From: Globomyces pollinis-pini
Lineage: Eukaryota; Chytridiomycota; Chytridiomycetes; Rhizophydiales; Globomycetaceae
Length of the DNA: 64,000 nt
Assembly: GCA_025399215.1 (NCBI GenBank)
Contig: MU621093.1
Coordinates: 126,921 to 190,920 of the forward strand
Direction: 5' to 3'
Of the stretch, positions 10,067 through 22,874 are shown in pieces. The translations under genes and the position numbers were made by a program. Position 1 is the first letter of the stretch, and every line of letters begins with the position of its first letter. The notes beneath the pieces are model-generated. The model was not told the DNA's origin. It made no database searches and saw only the letters and a list, made by a program, of their open reading frames with translations.

Positions 10067-13000
10067 ATGTCACTGAATTTACAATCTTACAAGGATGCTT
10101 TATTTCAGGATGAAGGAGTGGAAGAAAGAGTACTGATTTGCTTGGCTTTTATCTTTAGGTAGAGGTCAATCAAAGGCATTTAATCGATAAAATTTTGGCT
10201 AGATATTCTGCAGAGAATACTATATTTCGAGAGGTTTATAAATCATCTTGAATTAATTTAAGTTATTGCAAAACTCTAACGATGCCGGAGCAGAAGCTGC
10301 TCAGATACACTTTACAACTAATAAGGATAAGCTTCCAGCACCAAGTATCTTTACATTACCTTGGAGTCAAAAAGCTACAGTAGAATCTGTAACTTATAAG
10401 AACAATGGAAAGCCTTTTTCAGAAGAAGATTTTGGTAGATTAAGAAAGAGTAAAAATATACGGTTTAATTGATATATAGTTGCTGAAGGAAATCCTGATG
10501 AGCAAAAAATTGGATTCTTTGGAGTTGGATTCTATTCGTTGTTTTCTATCTGTGAAGAACCATTGTATGAACATTTATTGCTAAAATTAGCATCACAAGT
10601 GGTCAAAGTACCATGGGATTTCTTTGGAGGAGTATTCCTGTGAAATATTAAATGTTTAGATGACATGCTTTACACAAAACGTGGAACGCTTCCCACCGAA
10701 GCCCAATCCGAATGGACCACATTTTATTTGGCAACCAGAGAGCCAATAGTACTACCAGAAACTACAGAGTTTGCCCGTTTTCTAGCAACCTCTTTGGCAT
10801 TTACTACCAACATTAGACAAGTGGAGGTATTTGTTGATAGCAAGCGAGTGTTATACTTCAATCGAAAAGCCGCAGAACCGAAATTGATTGATAACTGGGA
10901 TAGAAACTCATTTGTTTTGAAATCACCGAATAGCTTGTTTAAATTAGACACCATCGCAATATCTCAGGTTCAAGTAATATTAAAACTATTGATCTTTTGT
11001 AACAGCTGGATGTTGAAATAGTGAAGTCAAATGTTGGCACTAATTATACCATATTTATGAAAATTGCTGATGCCAAAATGTTAGTCTCATTGCCCAGAAA
11101 AATGATCGAGGATATGGTCCGAACTACAAAAAAGCAACCTCCCAAAACTACACAACTCAAGTTGATGTTTACCAATTTCGAGGAATATGATGGTACCATG
11201 CAAACTATTAAAGGGGCCGAAAGCATCTTTCAGGATTTGATCCCACCGCCTGATAAGCAAGGAAAGATTTTTATTGGATTTCCCACTCATCAAACGACAG
11301 GGTGTGCCATCCAAGTAATTAAAAATATTTTGAACAATTTAGATTGCGGGTCATTTAATCCCAACAGTGGAAAGAGAATCAATAGATTTTGTGGACAAAA
11401 CATTGAATTTCTGGAATGTAGAACTATTGTCAATGGGTTAGATATGCATTTTTTAATTTAAATTAGGTGGCTTATTAAGTAGAGTCTGTTTTGAGAATGA
11501 ATTGGAGAATATCAATGTACTCCTAAAATCGATGGTTTTGGATGATCAGAGGTGAATTCGGTGTTAGTTTTAACATTCTAGCTCTGGTTGGTTTTACCAG
11601 AAGGTTGCTCATATCCTAAACGTTTTTCATTTCAAAAACTCAACGCCATCATACTTAGTTGGCCAAATTCTAAGTTCCAACTTTAACGGTGCCACACAAA
11701 AACTAATCAGAATTATATCAACTGCAAATGCTGGGTTAGTACCTGCTTCAAATGTCAGACTACCACCAGATGCTGATTTAGAGCCGTTTATGAAAAAAAT
11801 TGCAACAGTGCCAAAAAAGTTTATTGATTATTGTCCAGAAGTGATCAAACAAATGACCGCAGCCAATTTGATTCGTCCAATAGGATTCTCAGACGTTATT
11901 GAGGAAATATCAAGCAGGTCTTTCGATGAACAAGAAACCATCGCGCTGATGAAATGGTGCATCAAAAAATCAAATTCAGGGGACCTGAATAGGCAGAATT
12001 TAAGTCTAATTCAGAAAAACCTAATTTTTCTTCAAGGCGATGAACCAATTCCAATTAGCAGAATCAATGCCTTTGTGACTCAAAGAACCGCCCCAAATGA
12101 CTTACCAATCCCCAAGAACTGCCTACCATTATCATTGTCAAAGAATTTTTCTTCCAGAGACTTGGAAGTATATTTCTGGGGCTGGAAGGTATTTTACCTT
12201 TATTAATCAAAGGAACTTCAAGTAATTGACTGGGTCAGATATATAACAGAAGAAAAGGATTTCGGAGTTAATCCCTTTTTTACAGAGAAAGTTTTGGGAC
12301 ATCTCAGTAGAAACTTTGGTCACGCATCTGCCAATGATCGAGCTGTTATGGTATCAACATTGCAGCTGAAAAAATGTATCACGACTCAAAAAGGTATGGT
12401 ACTTCCAACAGAGGCATATTTTGAATCAGTTTCTTTGTTTGGAGATTTACCCAAGATTTCATTCAGCAATCCGAAAAATGTTAGCCAAACATTCCTCAAA
12501 GCCCTGGGTGTGAGAGAACATGTCGAGCTGCAGTTGGTTTTCGATAGAATTGGCGATTTGTCCTGGGATCAAGTACAATTAATCAAATATCTATCATCAA
12601 TTCAATCAAAACTTACGCCCAGCGAATTATCTACTTTAAAAAGCAATTCCTTGTTTGTTAGTATGAACAATGACGAAAAACGATATCGGGCATCTGAACT
12701 GTATTGCCCGTCTGACAAGCTGAAATCATTTGGATTGCCTATTTTGAAGTGGACTGGGAATTGGAAATTTATTGGTGATGAAGGTTCGTATTATATACTG
12801 ATCAATAGCAACGTTTATGAAATCAATAGGGCTAAGGACGCATATAGATCTTAACACTTTGTTCACCATGATCAATACGGCGAAAGCAGAGGAAAGGAAG
12901 ATGTATCTCAAGTACTTTATTGATAATTATAAATCGGAATATGAAGGGGTTTATAATTCCTCATCCGTCCATACGCCATTTATTCCAACAGATGAAGCGA

Positions 13001-15333
13001 ACCTTTGTTTACCAAAAGACTGCTTCTCAGAATCGGCATCAAAAGTTATGGGATTTCAGATTATAGAAAGCAGTTTACAGGCCCATAGTGAGAAGTTTGG
13101 GGTAGAAAGTTATCCCAATGGAGATTTATTAATCAAAAAGCTACGGGACAGCCTGCCCAATATGTCTAATGCGAAAGACATTTTCAACTTTCTTGCATCT
13201 CGGCAATCATTTTTCACCAGTCGTCATTGGGCTATTTTGAAGAGTTTAGCATTTATTCCAATTCAAAGAGATGATAAGATTTTTCATTTGCCAGCATCAT
13301 CAGTGTATTTAAAGTCTAACGATCAAGATGCCTTGTATCAATCAAGCTTTGTGTATATTACGTTTGGGGCAACTGCAGACGCTTTTCTACGAGCTTGTGG
13401 TGTAAAAGAACAACCTACTCCAATGGAACTTGCAAGTATTATGGTAAAAAATCCAAGTGAATTTGTCAAGAACAATAATTTTGAAGCCTACTTGGAACTG
13501 CTCAGACAAATTGCAGTAAATTACCGTACAATCAAGTATAATACTTCTCTCCTCCAGGAGATGAAAACAAGCGCGTTCTTAATTGGTATAAAAATCAATA
13601 GTAATGAAGACTCTTCCAAAAAGCAAGAATATCAATTGGCGAGGGCTTCGGATATTTACCTAATTGATGACACTGTTTTATCACAACTCTTTACTCCTTT
13701 AGGGTATTTGAAATAGAGATTTTAACTTTAGTGCACCAATAGATGAAATATTGGAAGCCATGTATTTTGACCTTGGTTCAAAGTGGCTCTCAAGCCAAGT
13801 GAATGAAGCATATTCACCGAAAGGATCTCCTATACAAAGTGACATCAGCATTGATCTACAACGTACTATTAATGACCGTGCTCCAATATTGCTCTACGAT
13901 GGACATCAGACGCGCTCGAAAAAAGAACTTACTAACGCAGCTGATAATTTGCAAAATATTCGAGTTTTTCAGGTGCCTCAAATATCCATTGTAAGGACAT
14001 TCAATCAAACAGTGCGACAACAAGAAACAACGGCATGTACTGCAACAAGCAAGGGGGAAGTCGTGCTTGTGATCACGAAAGATTTTGATTATTTTGATAT
14101 TGCCAGGTAAATTAAGTTGAAGGGTGGACTGACACTTATAGTGCGCTTGCAAAATTGATCCTTAAGAAACACAGATTAAGTGATTCATTGTTAATTTCCA
14201 CATTTTTGTCAACATCCCTAACAAATTTGACACAGAAAGGGTTTCCTGTCGATAGGATATTGAATTTGCAAGCGAAACGAGATAATCCGCCACCTACTTT
14301 AATCTCTTCTCAGGTAAAAAATATTTTGTTAATGCTGTGAAAGGCTGAACCAGTTGGTGGAAAAAATGGTAGTTCGGTTAGGTCAAATCAAGATATTTCT
14401 TCAAAACAGAATATTCCTACGACTAAATCTGACACTCAAGTACGTACCGCAAACGAACCAAAAACTTCTTTAAGAAATGATTTTGGTGATTCAAAGTCTA
14501 CTTCACGAAAAAGTGTCAGTGATATTGATGGAGACACAACTCCAGATGTACAACCTACTAAAAGGGCTTCTTCATCTAACATTTCAAGTATATTCGGCGG
14601 CATTATGAAAAACTTCACAAAAAATCCTAGTGTTAATAGTGGTGGTACAGAATCTACCAAAGTTAGCAATGATTCAAATTCTTCCCATAACCACCTCCCA
14701 GTTCCAAAGCAGAATACTATCAATCCTTCACAGACGAAAACCCTTCAGAATCAGTTGAAGCAGTCTGTAGCTACTGTAAGCAGTAGCCGGGATTCCAATG
14801 TAAAGTCTAATTTTCCAAACGAAACTTCAACACCAATTGTTGCCACAACCAAGCAGTGTGTAGCGCTAACCGATCAAGATTTAGAATTTATCCAGACCAT
14901 AAATAACACTTCAGTTTATATTGACCGTAGAGTATTGTCAGAGGGGTTGGAGGTGTTAAGTAATAATTCTGACGCTACGTTAAGATTCTCACATGTTCTT
15001 CAGTTTTTGTCGGAAGTTTTTGGGTTAAGAAAGAACTGCATACAAGTTTATTGGGATAGCGATGGTAGTACGATTGCGTTCAATAGAAATCGGGAATTGT
15101 TTTTTAACTTGCGATATTATTTGGGTTGGCATTATCAGCCAATTCAACAAAGCTACAAAGTTTCTATGGAAAATCCTCAGACGTTTTATTACTGGTATAT
15201 GGTTTTTTGCCATGAATTGGCCCATAATTTTCATGGCCCTCATGACTCTACTCATGAATATTGGATGAGTTCATTTGCAGAACAGTATATGGGAAATTTG
15301 ATTCAAAATCTTCAACAATTACGTCTTCAATAA
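10067..15333 (+). CDS. Large sacsin/NO VEIN-type HATPase protein, like fungal DUF3684 proteins
   Basis: Exons 10067-10129, 10159-10233, 10263-10449, 10480-10564, 10591-10631, 10660-10973, 11006-11314, 11343-11436, 11467-11551, 11582-12188, 12213-12783, 12809-13703, 13732-14106, 14142-14313, 14344-15333; 1620 aa. The N-terminus is a GHKL ATPase fold: helix FRELLQNSNDAGAEAAQIHF with the Asn/Asp pair, and G-box IGFFGVGFYSLFSICEEP. Further family landmarks are MGFLWRNDMLYTKRGTLP, FIGFPTHQTTGCAIQ, IPTVERESIDFVDK, FMKSIGLRTHI and ILEAMYFDLGSKWLSSQV. A Ser/Asn-rich linker (about 14380-14880) precedes a C-terminal domain with CHELAHNFHGPHD, a zincin-like HExxH. Function is unknown; chaperone-like roles are inferred from sacsin. 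The 14 introns are 24-35 nt. Confidence 0.92.
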
Positions 15334-15453
15334 ATAATGATGTATTTTTATTATCTTTTGGCATTTTTCGTCGGTCTATTTTGCATTAGTGTTTTGGGAG
15401 GACTTATCGGTCTATCTTTTTTCTTTAATGGCAGTTTCTGTTTCGCTAACGAG

Positions 15454-16813
15454 TCAGGAATACTTCTTACATTTATCACCGGATTTAAATTCAGCTGGTT
15501 TTCCCACGCACATTTTCCCCAGATCAATCATATCTGGATGAGAGGAGGAAGCTTTTCTTCTCCCAATTGAAACTTCCTCACTTACAGGATTTATACATTC
15601 TTCAATTGGGTGTAGTAAAATATCATTGTTGATTTTCTCTCTCCTCAATCGGCCCAGTTTGCGCCATCTGATGCTCGCTATAACGACATGTATTGCCTTT
15701 TTAAAACGCCTTTCAGCATTGTAGGATTTCATAAGATCTAGCACATTTCCACTAAGCATACTTGAATTGGTTGAGTTCTGATAATTTTAAATAATCATTA
15801 TTACTGTTAGCCATGGATGAGTCTTAATTTCGCCAGCACTAATTCTCATTGCTGGATCAAATCTGAGAATCATTTCACATAAATTTTTTGCTCTTGGATC
15901 AATCGTTAACCATAATTCATCTGGATATTCAATTTTTCCAGCCTTTATCATTTCATGCAGTAGATTGTCAGCGCGTTTTGTGTAGTTACATAGCCTAAGT
16001 TTTAGTATTTCAAGTGGTACAATAAGTATAACATTACACCAATACTCCAAATATCACATGTATGGTTATATCCAAGGTTTGCGACAATTTCGGGTGCTTT
16101 ATAAAATTATTAAATTGAATAATTACCCATATACATGGGTGTACCAGCCAGATTTTCAACTTGATTTGCAGCATCAGTGTAGCATGCCAAGCCGAAATCT
16201 GCCATCTTAATACTGTATGATTGCGGCTCTGAGTTTGACTTTAAAAGAATATTTTCAGGCTATTGTTTAACTAGGTGTGAATACCTTGATATCGCGATGT
16301 ACTATTCGATTTCTATGCAAATACGCTAATAAAATCAACAACCACCAATTTTTCTCTTACTAACTGCATCTATTAACTGATTTATTATATGTCTGATCAC
16401 TTCATCAGGACATCCTCCAGCTTTCACAATTGATTTGACCAATTCACCACCTTTGCATCTGAATAATTAGCAAGCTCCAATTAATTTGATAAGGCAGATA
16501 GATATACTTACAATTCCAATATCAAAGCAATTTTTGTTGGTGATTCGTAAACCTCGAATAACTGAAGTATATTCTCATGCTGAATTGATTTCATTATTCC
16601 AATCTCACGCTCTTGCTGCTCGTACTGAGAAGTTTGACCCAATCTTTTCTTGATTATTTTACATGCAAACGACTGTCCTAATCCTTTGTGTTCGACTAAA
16701 TTGACTACTCCAAATGCGCCCTGACCCAATACTTCACCAACAATGTATGTAGTTTCCATTTCTTCTATTGCTTTATCGGATCTGAAATGCCGAACTATAT
16801 CTCTTTCTGCCAT
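15454..16813 (-). CDS. Calcium/calmodulin-dependent protein kinase (CaMK family)
   Basis: Exons (ascending): 15454-15777, 15805-15994, 16021-16096, 16127-16259, 16285-16325, 16361-16458, 16512-16813; 387 aa. Kinase landmarks: glycine loop GQGAFG, catalytic Lys in FACKIIKK, ELCKGGEL hinge, IVHRDIKPENILL, ADFGLACY, MYMAPEIVANLGY, DIWSIGVMLY, and HPWL at the domain end. The C-tail has a basic amphipathic helix (RRFKKAIHVVIASIRWRK) typical of calmodulin-binding autoinhibitory segments. The first intron is 53 nt, the others 25-35. A hydrophobic frame on the plus strand at 15337-15570 overlaps this tail and is probably a shadow. Confidence 0.93.
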
Positions 16814-16992
16814 TTCGAAGTCTCACTATTATATTTCGGGGCAAACTACAGTGACGTGGATATGAATTGATCCACTTTTTTTCCAGTTAGGACGATGGTG
16901 AATTAACAAATTGTATCCATTATGATTCATTAGAACTCATCTAAAACTACAAAATTTTCAATGTGGTTTCTTTTTCAAAAATCTGAAATTCA

Positions 16993-18307
16993 ATGGAAGC
17001 GTTCTTGGCAGGAAATCCTTACTTTTCAGCTGGAGCTGGAATCCTTGGACTGACAGCTGTCAGTGGACTAGCAATGAAGGGAGTTGGACATCTTAGCTTT
17101 TTGGCTAAAAGGAGATTACTAGTGTCCTTAGAAATACCAAGTAAAGATAGGTCGTATCCTTGGTTTCTTGATTGGATGGCAAAACAGTCCAAAATTAAAC
17201 CAAAAGATAATTCAATCATTAATCGAATGATGAATAAAAAATTACATCAATTGTCTGTTGAAACGATATTCACGAAAGAAGTTAATGGAAGCTCAACTGC
17301 ACATTTTACACTTGTTCCGGGACAGGGAAAGCATTTCTTTCAATACAAAGATGCATGGTTTCAAGTAAATTTAAATTTGTTTATAATGGCAGGTTGAAAG
17401 GACTAGAGAGAGTAAAATGATTGATATCACAAATGGTTCGCCATGGGAAACAGTTATGATTACAACATTAAGTAGAGATCGTGATTTGTTTTTAGAGATG
17501 TTAGAAGAGGCTAAAGATGCTGCATTGGAAAAAGAAGTGGGAAAAACAGTTGTGTATACTTCTTATGGACACGAATGGCGACCATTCGGTACTCCTCGAA
17601 GACGAAGACCTCTAGAGTCAGTTGTATTAGATGGAGATATTGCGAAATTATTAGTAGACGATGTGCAACAGTTTTTGAATGGAAGTAAATGGTATCATGA
17701 CAGGGGAATTCCGTATCGCCGTGGATTCTTACTGTATGGACCTCCAGGAACAGGAAAAACTTCATTTATACAATCTTTAGCTGGCGAGTTAGAGTACAAC
17801 ATTTGTATAATGAATCTCGCCGAACTGGGTATGACAGATGATAGATTTGCACATTTGCTAAACAATATTCCTCCAAGAAGCATCATACTGTTAGAGGATG
17901 TAGACGCAGCCTTTTCTGATAGAACTGCAGTTGAGAGTCAAAAGAAGGGGTATCAAAGTATGCTTACTCTGTCTGGCCTATTGAATGGTTTAGATGGGGT
18001 AGTAGCAGCCGAAGAGCGAATGATATTTATGACGACGAACCACGCAGAAAACTTAGATGCTGCATTGACTAGAGCAGGGAGAGTTGATTATAAAATGTAC
18101 GTGGGAAATGCAACAGGAAATCAAGCCGCCAAGATGTTTCTTCGCTTCTATGAGGGTCAGGAGAAACTATCGCAAGAATTTGTTGATGAATTAAAACAGC
18201 TTGGCTATTTGGGACGACTAAGTCCAGCAACGCTTCAGGGACACTTTGTTACCTACAAAGATGATGCTAAAAGTGCCATATCTAATCTTAATAAAATTCA
18301 ACTCTAG
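16993..18307 (+). CDS. BCS1: Mitochondrial AAA chaperone BCS1
   Basis: Translocates the folded Rieske Fe/S protein into respiratory complex III, so it implies a functional bc1 complex. Exons 16993-17364 and 17393-18307; 428 aa. An N-terminal hydrophobic segment (GAGILGLTAVSGLAM) is followed by the BCS1-specific domain (YPWFLDWM), then the AAA module: Walker A YGPPGTGKTSF, Walker B IILLEDVDAAF, sensor MTTNHAENLDAAL and arginine finger RAGRVDYKM. Length and order match yeast Bcs1. One 28-nt intron. Confidence 0.97.
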
Positions 18308-18498
18308 TATTTTAATTTCAATAGTACCAATCTAGCACCAAAGGTAAACCTCCAACCAAAGGATCGATATCCCACATTGAAATATACTTGGTACCAGTCT
18401 AACTGCCTTTGCTGTTGTCTCATCAAAACCATCCACTGGAAGCAACGAATTAGCTGTAATGTGATGGATTCTTAGGTTTTTTTTAAGATTTTTATTGG

Positions 18499-21400
18499 AT
18501 GCAATCAAATCAAACAGCATCAGACGAAGCTTCAGATACCGAAGAGTACCCTTATTCTTTTTATTGCGATCGGAGACATCAGTCCTTCAAACCAAAGGAA
18601 AAACCCCCTCATAATAACGATTGGAGGATAAGGGAAAAGTTAAAAACTGTATCAGTGTCATTGGTTTTATGTTTAAATATTGGAGTAGACCCTCCTGATC
18701 TTGTTAAGACGAAACCCTGTGCTAAGATGGTATTTCGAATGTTTAATTGTAGGAATGTTGGATTGACCCTTTTCTATTACCAGGACAAAAAGCCCTGGAA
18801 GCGATTGGAAGAAATCTTCAATCTCAATATGAAGCTTGGCAGCCAAGAGCTAGATATAGATTATCCTTAGACCCCACCATTGAGGAGACTAAAAAATTGT
18901 GTTGTTCACTACGTAGAAATGCGAAAGATGATCGAATTCTTTTTCACTACAATGGACATGGTAGGTTCTTTAATGCTTCATTCAGTTAATTTTACACTTT
19001 AATCAACCATTGTAATGAATATTGACATTTTTAGGTGTGCCAAAGCCTACAGTTGGAGGTGAGATTTGGGTTTTCAACAAGAGTTACACACAGTATATAC
19101 CGGTTTCTGTATATGATATTCAGAGTTGGTTGGGATCACCATGCATTTTTGTTTATGATTGCAGCAGTGCAGGACATATCCTGAGTGCATTCAATAAATT
19201 CGCAGTTCAACGAGACTCTGAAGCTGTCGGTGCCAACTCGCGTATTCCAACGGAACCATCTTTAGAAGGACTGCCTCAAACATATACCCCACTGGCTCAA
19301 TGTATACAGTTAGCAGCTTGTCGGTCACATGAAGTGTTACCTATGTCACCAGATATGCCGGCAGACCTTTTCACTTCATGCCTTACAACTCCAATTGAAA
19401 TAGCTCTTCGTTGGTTTGTTTTATCAAATCCATTGATTAAAAATGTAACATTGGATATGACAATGAAGATTCCCGGCCGTGTAACTGATCGTCGAACTCC
19501 GTTAGGCGAATTAAATTGGATTTTTACATCTATCACGGATACCATAGCATGGAGTGTCTTACCGACCGATTTGTTTTTAAGACTATTCAGGTATTATTAC
19601 ACGTTTTTTAACTGAAAGAAATGACTTGATGGTTGCTGCTTTGTTCCGAAACTTTCTTTTAGCAGATAGAATTATGAGACACTACAATTGTCACCCAATG
19701 TCATCTCCATCTTTACCTGAAACACATCAACATCCTATGTAAGAAACATTTTATTAATTTGAAAGGTGGGAAGCATGGGATTTAGCAGCAGATCACTACT
19801 TAGCGCAGCTTCCAGCATTAGCAGCAAATAACGGGAAAACCGAGTACAAATTAAGTTCTTTTTTTTCGGATCAGTTGTCAGCTTTCGAAGTTTGGATTAA
19901 AAGAGGAGGTATTTGCCGCTCGCCACCGCAACAATTACCAATTGTATTACAAGTGTTATTAAGCCAAGTTCATCGTTTGAGAGCACTGTTGGCTCTTAGC
20001 AAATTTTTGGATTTTGGAAAATGGGCAGTTGATTTAGCCCTAAGTGTAGGGATTTTCCCGTATGTGTTAAAGCTGTTGCAGTCACCAGCGATGGAGCTTC
20101 GACCCGTTTTGGTCTTCATATGGGCAAAATTGCTCGCAGTTGATTCCAGTTGTAGAAATGACCTTCTGAAAGATAATGGATACACCTACTTTGTTGGAAT
20201 TTTATCTACTAGCAATAGCAATCCCTTGATGGTTCCCAATCTTTCAGAACATAGAGCAATGTGTGTCTTTATTTTGTCTGTCTTTTGTGATGGTTTTTTG
20301 GCGGGTAAGCAAGCATGTCTTGCAAATGACTTGCTTCCTGCAGTGCTACCATACCTTACTGATCAAGATTCCTTGCTAAGGCAGTGGACTTGTGTATGTC
20401 TTGGAAATTTTTGGGCTGGATTTCCTGATGCCAAGTGGGCTGCAATCAATTCCAATGTTCATGTTCAGCTTTCGGCTAATTTGCTAGATCCTGTTCCAGA
20501 AGTCAGAGCGGCAGCATTATCTGCCTTGGGTCTATTACTAGGTGATCTAGATCGAATAGAACAGGTTTTAAATATTGAACAGTCAATTGTGGTGTCTATT
20601 TTAAAGTGTCTGTCTGATGCATCGCCGTTTGTAAGACTCGAACTAGTTTGTGCTTTGTCGCGAGTGGTGAAGGAAGATGAAACCCGTTTTATTCAAACCG
20701 CCTATGAAGTGTTGGATGAAGAAAGAAAAAATGCAATGAATAATTTAGAGTTCAAACGTACCGGAAATGACTTCTTGCGTCGAAGTCGTTCAGCGAATAT
20801 TGTGTCCCAAGGCACCTCTTATGAGACTCGAGCACCGGGACCCCAGCAATCAATGCATCTAATAATATGGAAAGCACTTCTAACCCTCTCTGTTGACCCA
20901 TTTCCCCATGTGGCATCATCTGCGTCTTCTGTTGTAGATACTATAAATACCTCCTTGTTATCGTCAAACTTTCTGGATCAAAGCTTTAGTCAGTGGATTG
21001 AATCCAAAAAGCTTAAAATGAAGCCATCACAGCTTTCTTCAAATTCTGCAAGTGTAGTTACCCCTCGTAGAACGCATAAGCGATCCACAAGCTCAGTTAC
21101 ATCCGGAATTTTCAGCATGTCTTTGGATACTCCTCAATCTCTTAAAAGATCTTCCTCGTATGTATTTTCATTGAAGTCATTTGGGACGATTATGGGTTTA
21201 GGCTCGGCAAATGGTCCAACAACAGATTCTACAATTAGAAACTCTAGAACAATTCCAAACTCCACTATACGACGACCGCAGAGTATGTATGCCTCCACTT
21301 CGTACCGCGACACGAGCGTCAATTCAAACTCTTCTCCAATTGAAAATCTAACACCACCAAAGAAAGAAGTATTAAGCCTTGAGGTACCATCCTCTTTTTT

Positions 21401-22738
21401 TCAATGGAGCTGTGAGTATTTCGCAGAGCCACAAATGAAGGTATATACTTTTGATAAACTAAATTTTAAAAGATACCTGAAATTGATGATCCAGGTAGTT
21501 TGCGGTACAGTGAACGGCAATGGCGATATATAAGGAATCAAAAAGTAAACCAAAGCTGCGAGAGAACATCTCGGTTGGCCAGTAAGAGCATTTCCTTTAT
21601 TTACCCAACAGGCAGTATACGATTTGGAAATCTTCATAGTGTTATGAATCATGACATCGAAGGATTTCAGGGTGAACGACAACTGTTGTTTCATCCGTAT
21701 GACCCTTACCTCTTAGTGTCGGATTCTTCTACTATTAGGTTTGAAGTAAAGTTGCTTAAATTAGTGTAATGGACTGGGAGGAGCAAATGTGTCTTCATGT
21801 AATAACAAATAACAATCCCTCTGACAGTAAAATAACAACAATGAAGTTTATCAATGAAGAAGACTTTTCCTTATTAATGGTTGGATCAGGTAGATAGTTT
21901 CATATATTGTACTAACAGGTCTAGATGAAGGAGTTATTCGTCTTTATAAGGATTATTATGATACTGACAATGTCCGTTTACTTACAGCATGGCGATCATT
22001 CAGCGATTTAGTACCTGGCCGTCCTGGGGCATTGGTCACCGAATGGCATCAACCTTTGGGTCTTCTGTACACAAGTGGTTCTTCCCCAATAATTCGTGTG
22101 TGGGATGCTGAAGAAGAAATGAGTGTTGCAGATATACCAACTGTTAATGATTCACGTGTGACAAATATGTCGATCGAAAATACTGGTGCGATATTACTTG
22201 TTGGTTTTGCTGACGGTTCATTAAAGCTATTTGACAGAAGGATGGGAAGCGACAAAAGGTGGAGTTCGTTTCTTTAATTGTTTAGTGTAATAACCAAGTT
22301 TACTGCTGGACGTGGCTCGGTGTTAACAGCAAAGTTTATTAATGGAGGATCAGAATTTATTAGTGGAACTACTGATGGTTCCATTTTGCTCTTTGATATT
22401 CGGCAAACAGAGCCAGTTCAAAAATTGCATAGTGGCCTCCAGGCTCCACTTTCCCATGTTTCTATACATGATCAATCCTCTTTGGTCGCATGGTATATCA
22501 ATCCGTTTTAAACACTAGTGGTACCTCAAATTCTGAAGTTTCCATCTTGAACAAAAATGGTGCAAACATAGGATCTATTAAGCCGTCTCATAGTTTCCTG
22601 AATAGGCAAATACCATTCTTAAATGGTCTAGCGTTTCATCCAAAGAAGTTGTTACTCACTACTTCGTCACTCTCTACCTTATCCTTTTATCAGTCAGATG
22701 TTTCCTTGGTTAGCAATCAGTCAACAGGGTTTAATTAA
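18499..22738 (+). CDS. KOG1: Raptor/KOG1, TORC1 scaffold subunit
   Basis: Recruits substrates to TOR kinase complex 1. Exons 18499-18729, 18753-18960, 19035-19590, 19619-19738, 19766-21440, 21473-21738, 21765-21889, 21919-22258, 22286-22492, 22519-22738; 1315 aa, close to human Raptor. The caspase-like N-domain shows [49 protein letters not shown] and [14 protein letters not shown]. Armadillo repeats follow ([36 protein letters not shown]), then a Ser/Thr-rich linker and seven-bladed WD40 C-domain ([20 protein letters not shown]). The first intron is only 23 nt; the second is 74 nt. Confidence 0.96.
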
Positions 22739-22774
22739 ACATACATACATTAATACACTTGAACAATATTGCGT

Positions 22775-22874
22775 ATTTTTAGTTTTACTGTGATTACTAA
22801 TTAATTAATGAAAGTAACTTAATGATTTTTAGTTTTACTGTGATTACTAATTAATTAATGAAAGTAACTTAATG
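22775..22874. repeat. Perfect 50-bp tandem duplication between KOG1 and the esterase gene
   Basis: Bases 22775-22824 and 22825-22874 are identical. The unit contains taattaattaatg. The distal copy includes the stop codon of the minus-strand esterase gene (22869-22871), so the duplication added 50 bp to the shared 3' region without changing either protein. A recent slippage or repair event is the simplest explanation. Confidence 0.9.

Noticed and set aside
15337..15570. Hydrophobic plus-strand frame that could be a small membrane protein
   Set aside because: It overlaps the well-supported C-terminal exon of the minus-strand kinase and has no homologous features.
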